The position numbers and the translations under genes are program-made. Below are positions 1 through 8,895 of a stretch of 17,764 nt of DNA, one piece after another. Below the pieces are notes generated by a model, which worked only from the letters and a program-made list of their open reading frames with translations, was not told the origin of the DNA and searched no databases. The number at the start of each line of letters is the position of its first letter. Within the stretch, counting starts at the first letter, position 1. Source of the stretch: Psilocybe azurescens (taxonomy: Eukaryota; Basidiomycota; Agaricomycetes; Agaricales; Agrocybaceae); the NCBI GenBank assembly GCA_023853785.1, contig JAJIRX010000471.1, forward strand, positions 1 to 17,764, read 5' to 3'.

Positions 1-4
1 AGCG

Positions 5-307
5 GTAAGTACTTCTGTATTTGTTATTCTCTCCTAACTAATTCAAAACCAGGCAATGGAACAACCTGATTCGGCCCCCTTTATCTTTTCTGCGATGCAC
101 AGTGGCGGCGATGAAGCAGGGAATATCATCATTTGGAAGAAAAAGGCAGACAATGAGTCCAAGCCTGAAGCTGTGAAGCGTGTCGCCGGGCATCCAGTAA
201 CGCCAAGTGTCCTCAAAACCTTCATTCACACCTGTATGCTCATTATGGCCCTTGCGTTTCTGTGGCAAAACTTCGGTGTATGTCTTTGCCATCATACATT
301 ATTGTAG
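5..307 (+). CDS. Candidate last exon of an unrecognised gene (partial)
   Basis: A well-formed intron end opens the window: donor GTAAGT at 5, a CTAACT branch-like site near 34 and acceptor AG at 51-52. The exon that follows is open from 53 and in frame with an ATG at 56. It runs 83 codons to a TAG at 305-307. The product starts polar (IIIWKKKADNESKPEAVKRV) and ends with a hydrophobic, cysteine-containing stretch (residues about 58-80) that could be a membrane segment or just non-coding DNA translated. I do not recognise the family. Because a proper intron precedes it, I read it as the 3' end of a gene that starts left of the window, rather than as an independent small gene. It may belong to the same old element as the genes to its right or to the host. 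Confidence is low. Confidence 0.3.
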
Positions 308-309
308 CA

Positions 310-623
310 TACTAATCACTGCTTCTAGCGTACGATCATGGAATTGAAAGGCAATCTCTTTTTTAATGTATATCTTGCCGTGCTATGTTAAACCGCATGT
401 ATTTTAGTTATACGCTGAATGATTTTGGAACAATTTTGATATGCGCGGGAGCCCATATGACGAAATATACGTACTTTGTAATTGCTTTGTAATAAGACAG
501 TGTGGGCGTACGACAGTACGATAGCGTGGTGGTGCAAAGTTGTCAATCAATGTCAACCACTTCCACCAATGGCACTCTATCCACGATCCTTTGACCTTCG
601 CTCCCTCAGTTCTCTGAAACGAT
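310..623. other. Intergenic stretch without a recognised gene
   Basis: About 310 bases, moderately AT-rich at the left. I see no convincing reading frame, tRNA or clear terminal repeat. The minus-strand frame over 404-850 has no recognisable motif and overlaps the probable leader of the next gene. A promoter for the gene starting near 854 is expected here, but no TATA or initiator can be assigned with confidence. Confidence 0.5.
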
Positions 624-3188
624 ATGCGCTTGTGTATGGTGGGATTCGGTGAGCGCGGGTCAGCTGTTGCAGAAGTTGGGACAATAAGCGTACGGCTAGC
701 AACGGACATGCAATGGAAAGCCTGCATAGACAATAACCAAGGTACGTCGATGCATGAATTGATAGGTTTATTATTCTCGATTACTCTTACTAAAGCAGTC
801 TCATTCCCCAGTGCTTCCTCCCTTGCCTTCCAACTTGAACCTTCCAACAAACATGAGTGAATCGACCAACGTCACCCCCACTCAAATGGAAACCGAGAAT
901 CCCACTTCTGGTATGCCAGCTCCTCGAAACCCAATGTACTGAGAAAACTCCCATTCCCCACCCCCTGAGGCCGAAAATGTCTGGTTCGACGCCGAAGAGG
1001 ATAGGTTCGGAGCGGGGAATACTGAGCCAGATCTCATGGACACATTAGACTCCAGAGACACCGCAGGAGAAGCACATAGGTCCGACAAGCAGCGCAGCAA
1101 ACAACCCCGTGAAGGGCATGAGGTACTGATTTTTGTGTATATAATGATTGTGTCTAACTTGTATTCTCCTACAGGAGGATTCTGCTCTTGCCCACAAGCG
1201 TGTCGCTATTGCAGGGCCCAACCAAGATACCCTTGACGATGTGAGTACTTATTTCCCACTATCAAATTATCTTCAACTTTTATTCTAACGTCTTGGACAA
1301 GATGCGTGACCGCAAAGAATATTCGCAAAAAAGGCACTATCCATGAAGAACGAACTGGCAAAACTACGTTCACAGAACAAGCTCTACCGCGACAAGCTTG
1401 GGATCTATCAAAAAAGCTCGGAACCACCGGCGTAAACGGAAACACAGCTGGCAGAACAGGTTTTGCAGAGCGAGAACACGATGGATCAGCTGACGCAAAC
1501 CTTCGAAGCAACAAGGAATCAGTTAGAACTCTGCAAAACACAGATGGAGTCGGATCGACGACAGCTTGAGAATATCCAGAAAAGCAATGAGGAGATGGTG
1601 AGTATGCTGTACCTCCATGATCACTGATTGCTTCTGCTAATTTACCTTATTCTTTCCCTAGATGAGAGCGATCAATGGTATGAGAGAAGAACACGAACAA
1701 GATAAAGCACGTTACGAGCAAGAAAAGGTGGACCACGCCAGAGAAAAGCCGAGCATGCAAATGAAGTGTTGGCTCTGCGGGAGCGCATCCGTGTGGCCTC
1801 CAGTACTCAAACTCAACAGGCTCGAACTCCTGCAACACCGAGGCAACAAGAACGTAGTAGGGTTTTTAGGAGCGAGGGAGCCAGTGTCGGTATTGTACCT
1901 CTTCGCCCACCTACCACGCCATCGAATCCCCACACAAACCCTGCCACCAAAGCCAGTCCAACTGTTGACCCTCAACGCCGGCACCAACCATAGCCCTCAA
2001 ACGGTCGAGAATATCATCAAGGAAACACTTCGTCAGTTGAGTATAAATCAGGTTTCGGCTTCAAAAGCATCTAGCAGGCGACCATTGTCTGCTCGTACTC
2101 GTCATAGGAAGACCCTTGAAACAGAGAAGGGAAAGATATCCAAGGCACATGATCTTCTCTGGAAGGTGCGTCTCTTTTAACAAATCATCTTTTATTACCT
2201 ATCCTCATTCCGCGCTGCAGGAGCAGGTCCGAACGGCATGGAAGCAATACTTCGATATGGCATCAATCACCGAATTAGCTCATTACAATCTTGCACCTAA
2301 ACAGGTTGTCGAAGAGTTTGAGACCGGACCAAATGGTCCTGATCAGTCAAATACACTGGACTTCAACAGAGGTTACGAAAAATTGAGGTGGAACAAAGTC
2401 ATCATATCTTGCTTTTACGACCAACTTCTTATCGACCGTGAAACTGACGGCACATGGGGTGTCTCTGATGTCTCAAAGGAGTATCTTATTGCTCTCTTTA
2501 CAACCAACTCAAGCGTTTCTCGAGAGACATGGGCTCAAGTTCAGCACCGCCCGAATCTGGAAGAAGGACGCATGGAAACTCGTGAAGATGTTGCCACACG
2601 CGTCGCCGATTATGAGGAAGATCGGAATAGGGTTGTTACTTCTCAGTCGTGTCGGGAGCAAGTGAGTATCCCATTTGTTACTATTACGCTCCCTGACTAA
2701 TTACAATACCTCTAGAAGTATCAGCTGACGCGTCAAGACCGTCGACCATGTCATTGTTCTCAAGACCAAATCTGATGCACCCGACCTTGAGGCATGGAAG
2801 TTCTTCCGTGAACTTCTGACCAGGCTATCGACAAACGGAATGTCATCCAAAGATGAGGGCGCCAAAAAAACTTGGGGATTTCACCATTCCCGTGTTTCAT
2901 GTGAAGATCTGCCCCTGGAGAAATCCATCGATCACTAATTATTTCAAGTATGTGGACAAAGAATCTCAAAGCCTTGCCATACGTGGAAAACAAGGATCAC
3001 GTCTCCAACCCCGGGTTTATACAGCAGAGCTGGGAAGTGGAGAAGCTCCCAAGAGACTCTCTCGTTCACTCTATGACCCTGCCTGGTTGAGTCACAAAGA
3101 AGAAATTTGGGGTGCAGAGTGGGTGGAACACAAGCTCAGGGTCTCAAAGGATGTTTTTGAAATGCTCGAGTTTATAGCAACTGTTTAG
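624..3188 (+). pseudogene. Decayed multi-exon gene: coiled-coil/basic protein of agaricomycete unknown-function family
   Basis: I infer a leader with an intron at 742-811, a start ATG at 854, and introns at 1123-1172, 1241-1301, 1598-1661, 2166-2220 and 2662-2715, all GT-AG. The N-terminus is acidic (PPPEAENVWFDAEEDRF). Exon 3 and the start of exon 4 encode a long Glu/Gln/Lys heptad-like coiled coil (MKNELAKLRSQNKLYRDK, later MRREEHEQDKARYEQEK-like). Then comes a Pro/Thr/Gln-rich linker, a helical block beginning EQVRTAWKQYF (2221-2661), and a C-terminal block with SRSLYDPAWLSHKEE and VSKDVFEMLEF. From memory this matches a family common in mushroom genomes with no assigned function. Breaks seen: TGA after PRNPMY near 950, TAA after SSEPPA near 1435, and frame changes near 1746, 1985 and in the A-run near 2865. 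It lies just upstream of, and on the same strand as, the transposase gene, so I infer it is the companion gene of that element. Family match 0.6; companion role 0.4. Confidence 0.6.
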
Positions 3189-3540
3189 ATTAGATATTGT
3201 ATGGTTTTTACAATCAAATATACCCGGCATTTGTTACAGAATACAGATTTTTTGTGAGCTCGCGAAAGGAGATGGTAAAGCCTACACGTTGGATATCAGG
3301 CCGCGCTGGACCGCTGTGCATTGTGCTGATTATGGTGATAGGACTTCAGACGATCTATTGTACGATCCATACAACACCATGGCAACGTTTGAAAACAAGG
3401 GAAACCAAGGTGTATATCTCAACGTCGTGGGCTGCATTGGAACCTCCCACATCACCTAGGACGCACAAGAATGCCCCCAAAATCTGAGCAAACTTTTGTT
3501 TGTACCTGCTCCCTTTTTCCAGACGGACATCGACTTGAAA
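3181..3540 (+). other. Unassigned, mostly open frame between the two decayed genes
   Basis: One + frame stays open from about 3181 to a TAG at 3456, and continues open past it to a TGA near 3545. It has no early ATG, so it would need to be an internal exon or a broken piece. The translation has normal-looking composition, for example AYTLDIRPRWTAVHCADYGD followed by YDPYNTMATFENKGNQG. The TAG (acc tag gac) could be a decayed CAG. I do not recognise it. It may be an extra exon of either neighbour or a fragment of another gene. The other frame at 3197-3487 looks like a shadow. Confidence 0.3.
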
Positions 3541-3648
3541 ATCTGAACGATTAACTCACAGCTTGCAGATCAAAAAACCATAAAGAGGATTTGACGGTAT
3601 GTTGCTGAAATATTTTCTATTTCATAACTTCATCCAATACCTTGACAG

Positions 3649-6052
3649 AAAGCGCAGGAAACCGATCTCCCAGCTGTATTGGCGGCAATGACATTGTCCA
3701 ACGATGCCAGGTGAGCTTTAACTTGAATATATTGCATCATTGGGGAAATAGTTATTAATCATCATCTTTAGCTCTCCCTGTACACCTACTTCCAGCCAGA
3801 TTCCCATGGACACTGTTCGGAGACAGTGTTCAGCGCCTTTGGAGGAGAGGTTTCAAAAAGCTTACCTGAAAGATCGAAGAAAAATCCCCCTACAGGCCCC
3901 CCCCCTCAGTGTGCAGGCACACAAGCAATTACTTGTCCTTGAAGCAGTCAAAAATGAGGCACAGGAGATTGGCACCACACTGGAATTTTCTGGTCAACCT
4001 CCTGATACCCAAGCATTACTCGGCTTGGTGGACCATGCAACAACATTTGTCCGATCTGCTGGGCTGTCAATTTCAAAATGTGTAGGAACTACAGGGATCA
4101 AGGATGCTGTAATTCAGAAAAGATCAGCAGTCATCAGTTTACTTCGAAACATTAACTCGCGTTACTCTACTTGGAGCGCTCCTTCCCCCAGGGGCTGAAA
4201 AATCAGGTATTCCGCCCGTAATTGATGCTGGTGAGTCTTCAGAAGATTTCAACTGTAACAAATTAATAATCTATTACAGAGTGCATCCTGAACAATCCCC
4301 TGGGCAAGCTGGACACGATCGCACAAGTTACCATACTCCTAATCACTGTTTCACACTTCGTCTTGGGACTTAGTGGGAAGTCGTGTGACTTCATCGTCAG
4401 TGTTGTCTCAATGATCGTTCAAATGGCCATGTCATCTGGGATACCCAAACCATCGACCTCCTATTCCTCCATGCAAACGTCAATTTTGCAGCAGCTCTCT
4501 ACCAGTCTGTATACCGCACTTGGCCGATTTGACTTAGACGGAGAATCGACCACATATGCAGCATGCCCTGCATGCAACTTCACACACAAGGCCATAAACG
4601 ACCCCATCACTGCCACTTCTGCATATCCCGCCCAATGTACAAACCGTGTCATTGGAAAAGATGGACCATCAATCTGTGGCGCTGATTTATTGGTGATGAA
4701 GCACGGATCCCAGCAGCCCATCAAACCTTTTGTCTCTGCATTGCTTAAAGACTATTTAGCACGCACATTGACTGATTCTGTGGCTTTGAGCGCATGCAAA
4801 GAGGCCTGCGACAATGCGATGCAACATATTCATTCAGGAAATCCAACCAGTGGCGATGATCCTACCAGAAGCGTCTTTGACTCTCCATTTATGCGATCAT
4901 TTGAAGGTCCTAATGCCGGCGAGCTTTTTATTGACAGAGGAGATACTATCAGGCTCGCATTCGCCATCCACGTCGACTTCTTTAACCCAAATACTAGCAG
5001 GCGTGCTGCTCACGAATCCATAGGTATTATATCTCTGGCAAATCTCAACCTCCCTGAAGACATGCGCTACACCCCAGAATTCATTTTTCCTGTCGGTATT
5101 ATCCCTGGACCACACGAACCCCCTCTTGAGGAACTCAATCACTATCTTCGCCCCATTATCGATGAACTTGTCATTGGGTGGAGCCCCAGGTACCACCTGA
5201 CGCCAACACCGGATTCCATAGGCAGAGAACATGTCGAAATAGCCGCTGTAATTTCCATTAATGATCTACCTGCAGCACGAAGGTTTCTGGGACAGCAGGA
5301 ACAGCAGCAAATATCTATTGCACAGTGTGCAACTGCCGTGACCGCAAGACATTATATTGAACGGATTTTGAGGCTTGGAGTAATCGCGACCCGCTGGAAA
5401 TGCGCCGGCACACCGAAGCTTGGCAAGATGCACAAACACAGAAAGAGAGGTTGACAATTGAGCAGCTTAATGGGGTCCGTTGGTCCGAGCTTTGGAGGCT
5501 CCCATATTGGAATCCTGTCAAAATGCTAGTCATTGATAGCATGCATTGCATCTTAGAAGGCCTAGTCCATTACCATTGTCGATATGCGCTCCGCCCTAGA
5601 TGCTGCCGAAGCGAAGGTTCAAACACCTCGGTCTTCCGCATTCTCGTATCCCTGGACCGTGTACGAAGACAACAAAAATACAAAGTATCAAGGTTTTGAT
5701 GAAAAATCTGCCAAACAGGTGCAGTCTATTCAGACCCTTCTTGAACGCCCCCCTTTTTTGTGAGCCGGATCCTCTTGACGAGGTACAGTTACGTCGGCGA
5801 CTACTCACAAAGAAAAAGGAGCCCCTGATGTATGTGGCTGACGACGTTGACCTTTTATCGAAGAAGGTAATCGACGATCATGGTAGGGAAGTCGATCCCA
5901 CAACCAAGGAGCAGATCGTTTCATTGCTGGTTCAATGGGTGCGTTCAAGTTGACTGCTTTTCATTATTATGTGTGTTATCTTATCAGCATAATCACAGCG
6001 CCTCAAGCTACCTCTCTCTGCCCCGGAGTCACTCCCAAAAGCATGCAATATG
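3649..6052 (+). pseudogene. CACTA/EnSpm-type (Tnp2, Transposase_21-like) transposase, 5' part, decayed
   Basis: DNA transposase of a cut-and-paste element, expected to act in the nucleus on its own element ends. Exons inferred: 3649-3710, 3772-4230, 4280-5938 and 5999 onward, with GT-AG introns and phases that keep the frame. Seen from residue 1 at 4363: a CPAC (about 4564) plus two later Cys (the last in CGADLL) as a zinc-ribbon-like group; the core block HVDFFNPN (Asp near 4975); NLPEDMRYTPE; GIIPGPHEPPLEELNHYLRP; INDLPAARR. After a one-base loss near 5283 the frame resumes as CTVCNCRDRK, TGA at about 5357, then TDFEAWSN, NGVRWSELWRLPYWNP and IDSMHCILEGLVHYHCR. These blocks are those of the mushroom Tnp2-like family. 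Further breaks: a stop/frame change near 4195, frame changes near 5593 and 5755. The coding sequence is cut at 6052 by an inserted element. The gene cannot make a full product as it stands. Confidence 0.85.
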
Positions 6053-6053
6053 G
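6045..6053. repeat. Target site duplication, left copy
   Basis: GCAATATGG, identical to 8887-8895. The last G may belong to the element end, which would make the duplication 8 bp. It lies in the transposase exon, where codons read tgc aat atg. Confidence 0.8.
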
Positions 6054-6073
6054 TGTACTTTACAGTGCCCCCA

Positions 6074-6404
6074 TTTTCCGTTGGACTCCAACGGACTTTC
6101 ACCGGACCCAGCCAATTCCAATGGACAGTCCATTGGACGTCCAATGGATTCCGTTGGACTTGAGAAAATTCCGGTACCAGTCCAGTCAGAGTCCGGCCAA
6201 ATTCCGGTCAAAGTCCGGTCAAGTCACTTCAAGACAGAAAACAGGTGGACTGGCCGGACTGTCCAGTCCGTTGGACTTCCGTTGGACTTCCAGTGGACTT
6301 CCAGTGGACTCTCAGCACTTAATTAGACCAGATCCAAGAGTGCTCTGTCCAGTGGAGTCCAGTGGATGTCCAGTGGATGTCCAGTGGACTGTCACTGGTT
6401 TAAT
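6074..6404. repeat. Left subterminal array of TCC-N-TGGA/CCGTTGGAC palindromic motifs
   Basis: Many short motifs of the type TCCGTTGGAC, TCCAGTGGAC and TCCATTGGAC, plus related TCCGGTC and TTCACCGG, fill about 330 bases. The core (TCCANTGGA) is an interrupted palindrome, so it reads on both strands. Clustered subterminal motifs like this are common transposase-binding sites in plant and fungal DNA transposons; here that role is inferred. Single-base variation between copies suggests local amplification followed by drift. Confidence 0.8.
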
Positions 6405-6489
6405 TGCAGACTTGGGAGGGGAGTTAGGGACAGTAGCAATGTTCTTGGAAGCTTTGGGAGCCATATTAAGGAAGCTAGATCACTAGGAT

Positions 6490-6706
6490 AATACTTCAAT
6501 CTTATCTTTAATTCATGTAACAATGTAATATAATATATTGAAAACTATATACTACATTATTATCTGACTTTGTGAATTTCACTAAGTCCAACTTTAAATT
6601 CACATGGAATGGAATCCAATTGGATTCCAACTGGAATACTTTAATCTTAGCTTAAATTTATGTGACAATGTAATATAATATATTAAAAACTATATACTAC
6701 ATGATT
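6490..6706. repeat. AT-rich direct repeat of about 73 bp, two copies
   Basis: Copies at 6490-6562 and 6635-6706, offset 145 bases, about 85-90% alike by eye. Both contain ACAATGTAATATAATATATT followed by AAAACTATATACTACAT. The spacer holds another small palindrome-rich piece (ATCCAATTGGATTCCAA near 6615). There is no coding sequence. This could be a duplicated origin-like or terminal piece of an older insertion, but nothing shows this directly. Confidence 0.75.
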
Positions 6707-6779
6707 ATATACAGGTAAAAATAAAATAAAAACATAATAAAAAGAAACAAAAAAGAAAAACAGAAAGAAAGAACGGAAA

Positions 6780-7200
6780 AAGGGGCGGAGGGTACATTGG
6801 TGGTGCCGTCGTCCATGTTATCGACATCGTGGTCGGCCGTACCCGTCGTTGTATGCGTCGGTGTCGCCGTCGGGTGTTGTCGTCGACCGTACCCGCTGTG
6901 GTACGTGGTCGGTGTCGTCCGTGACATGTCATGGTATGCGTCGCTGCTGTCGTCGCGTGTCGTGGTCGTTTCCCTGTCGCCCGCTGTCGCTGTGGTGGTA
7001 TGTGTCGTCAGCGGTCCGTACCCGTTGTGGTACGTGTCGGTGTCGTCGTCCGCCGTGCCTCTCCTGGCACCCGTCGGTCCCTTCGTCGCTGGTCGTCAGC
7101 GGTCCGTACCTGTCGCGGTACGTGTCGGTGTCGTTGTCGTGTCGGTGTCATCGTCAGCGTGTTGTCGTCGCCGTGGTGGTATCTGTTGGTGCCGTCGTCG
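6780..7200. repeat. GC-rich degenerate repeat block with conserved GTACC...GGTAC hairpins
   Basis: Copies of a roughly 37-base unit start near 6832 (degenerate), 6886, 7014 and 7102. Three contain the same perfect 6-bp inverted repeat, CGTACC then six bases then GGTACG, at 6888-6905, 7017-7034 and 7105-7122. The loop differs (CGCTGT, CGTTGT, TGTCGC) while the stem is unchanged. The block is filled out by GTCGGTGTCGTC-type short repeats. Frames in it are open by composition only. Confidence 0.7.
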
Positions 7201-7204
7201 CTGG

Positions 7205-8235
7205 TTGTCCTCGTCCTCGCCCTCGCCGTCCTCGCCGTCCACGTCCTAGCCGTCCTCGCCCTCGCCGTCCACGTCCTCGTCCTCGTCCTCGCCGTCCACG
7301 TCCACGTCCTCGCCGCCGTCCACGTCCTCGCCGCCGTCCACGTCCTCGCCGCCGTACTTGCCCTCGCCGTCGTCCTCGTCCCCGTCCACGTCCTCGCCGC
7401 CGTCCTCGTCCTCGCCGCTGTACTTGCCCTCGCTGTCGTCCCTCGTCCCCGCTGCCGTACTTCGCCCTCGCCGTCGTCTCCTCGTCCTCACCGCCGTACT
7501 TCGCCCTCGCCGTCGCTCCTCGTCCCCGCCGCCGTCCACGTCCTCGCTGCCGTACTCGCCCTCGCCGTCGTCCTCGTCCCCGCCGGCCGTCTCCTCGTCC
7601 CCGCCGCCGTCCACGTCCTCGCTGCCGTACTCGCCCTCGCCGTCGTCTCCTCGTCCCCGCCGGCCGTACTTCGCCCCTCGCCGTCGTCTCCTCGTCCTCG
7701 CCGGCCGTACTTCGCCCTCGCCGTCGTCCTCGTCCCCGCCGCCGTCCACGTCCTCGCCGCCGTCCTCGTCCCTCGCCGGCCGTACTCGCTCCTCGCTGCC
7801 GTACTCGCCCTCGCCGTCGTCTCCCTCGTCCCCGCCGCCGTACTCGCCCTCGCCGTCTCCTCGTCCTCGCCGTCGTCCTCGTCCTCGCCGTCGCTCCTCG
7901 TCCTCGCCGTCGTCCTCGTCCTCGCCGCAGTCCTCGTCCTCGTCGCCGTACTCGCCCTCGCTGTCGTCCTCGCCCTCGCTGTCGCTCCTTGCCCTCGCCG
8001 GCCGTCCTTGCTCTCGCCGCCGTCCTCGCCCTCGTCCTGGTCCACGCCGGTGTCTTGGCCCTCACCGTCGTGGTCGTGGTCCTAGCCGTCGTCCTCGCCG
8101 GTCTCTCGCCCCTCGCCCTCGCCCTCGCCCTCGCCCCCTCGCGGTCCTCGTCGTGGTCTCGTCAGCGTCCTCGTCCGCGTCCTCGTTGTCGCTGTCGCAG
8201 TCGTCCGCGTCCTCGTCCTCGTCGGTGTGGCCGTC
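7205..8235. repeat. GC-rich minisatellite of CGTCCTCGCC-like units
   Basis: About 1 kb built from 6-12 base variants of GTCCTCGCC, CGTCGTCCTC and CCGCCGTCCACG. Higher-order units are visible: a roughly 49-base segment beginning CCCCGCCGCCGTCCACGTCC at 7524 recurs at 7599, a 75-base period. The units lack TAA, TAG and TGA in every frame, so long frames appear on both strands (Arg/Pro or Ser/Pro-rich on +, Arg/Gly/Asp/Glu-rich on -). None has a recognisable domain, and I do not treat them as genes. Strand composition is skewed, with C and T on the + strand. Confidence 0.85.
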
Positions 8236-8456
8236 AGCGGTCGTTCTTGTCCTCTGTCGCGTCGGGTTGGCTCTCGCCTGGCTCCGACCGACGAGGCGGT
8301 GGTGGTGGTGGAAGGAAAAATGGTTGGGGTCGGAATCAACAACGGACCGACGCGGCATCAATATGTCACGCGCGTTGTTGTTTGTCCCGTGCCGAGCAGT
8401 GCCGAGAATTTCGGCCGCATCACTATCTATTTAACTAATTTTATAATTTTCCATAA

Positions 8457-8541
8457 GCCTTTGTGGCTCAGTTGGTTTATCCCGCTTGCGTTCGGCATTC
8501 TCCGATGCCCGAGTTCAATTCTCGTTAGTGTCTTTTTTTTT
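8457..8541 (+). ncRNA. tRNA-like Pol III unit (degenerate tRNA or SINE-like head)
   Basis: An A-box match TGGCTCAGTTGG (8464-8475) and a B-box match GTTCAATTC (8513-8521) are spaced as in tRNA genes, and a run of nine T (8533-8541) follows as a possible Pol III terminator. The B-box lies in a T-arm-like hairpin: CGAG, loop TTCAATT, CTCG. A second hairpin, GGCAT...ATGCC (about 8494-8509), sits where an anticodon arm would be. The D stem and acceptor stem do not pair well, so a working tRNA is unlikely. A tRNA-derived SINE head or a decayed tRNA gene carried by the element is the better reading. Confidence 0.4.
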
Positions 8542-8567
8542 CTATACTAGTATAAATTATAATAAAA

Positions 8568-8866
8568 GGACATCCGTTGGACTTCCATTGCAATTCCGTT
8601 GGACTTGTCCGCTGGAATTCCAATGGTCATGTCCGGTGGGATTCGATGGACTTCCATTTGACTTCCGTTGGACTTCTGTTGGTTCTGTCCGGTCATTTCC
8701 AGTGGACAGTCCGCCCGGACAGTCCGTTGGACTTGTAGTCCGGTCGGACTTTCACCGGAATCTCACCGGAATCTCACCGGAAAAATTCAGCAGTCCTAGA
8801 CCAGAAAAATTGTCATTCTGAATATAGAAAGTCCGACGGAGTCCGACCGGAGTCCGACCAAAAAAT
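8568..8866. repeat. Right subterminal array of TTGGAC-type motifs
   Basis: Counterpart of the left array: repeated TCCGTTGGACTT, TCCAGTGGACA, GGTCGGACT and three close CACCGGAATCT-type copies (about 8753-8780), ending in GTCCGAC repeats next to the inverted terminus. Motifs occur in both orientations. The same motif types at both ends support a single element with two equivalent ends. Confidence 0.8.
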
Positions 8867-8886
8867 GGGGGCTGTGTAAAGACCTC

Positions 8887-8895
8887 GCAATATGG
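8887..8895. repeat. Target site duplication, right copy
   Basis: GCAATATGG, identical to 6045-6053. The transposase frame continues directly from here as aat atg gat act. Confidence 0.8.

Larger units (their letters stand above)
6053..8886. mobile_element. Non-autonomous TIR transposon inserted in the transposase gene
   Basis: The ends are imperfect inverted repeats: left GTGTACTTTACAGTGCCCCC from 6053, right (reverse complement) GAGGTCTTTACACAGCCCCC ending at 8886. They align without gaps over 25 bases with about 20 matches, ending in CCCCCATTTT. GCAATATG(G) is found on both sides, at 6045-6053 and 8887-8895, as a target duplication of 8 bp (ends in register) or 9 bp. If the element and one copy of the repeat are removed, the transposase exon reads straight through. 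No transposase frame is present inside. An 8-bp duplication is typical of hAT and the KDZ group, 9 bp of Mutator-like elements; I cannot assign the family. Internal order: left subterminal repeat array, AT-rich direct repeat, GC-rich hairpin block, GC-rich minisatellite, tRNA-like unit, right subterminal array. Confidence 0.85.

Noticed and set aside
404..850. A 148-codon minus-strand frame
   Set aside because: No recognisable motif, and it overlaps the likely leader, leader intron and start of the + strand gene, which has good splice sites.
7205..8235. CRISPR array or telomere-like repeat
   Set aside because: Units are contiguous variable minisatellite copies without unique spacers, and they do not resemble the TTAGGG-type fungal telomere repeat.
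6849..8438. A 529-codon open frame, Arg/Pro-rich, on the + strand, with long companions in other frames
   Set aside because: It is produced by stop-free GC-rich repeat units. All frames on both strands are similarly long, no domain is seen, and it lies inside a non-autonomous transposon.
8457..8532. A functional tRNA gene
   Set aside because: The A-box and B-box fit, but the D stem and acceptor stem do not pair and no standard anticodon loop is formed. It is kept only as a tRNA-like unit.
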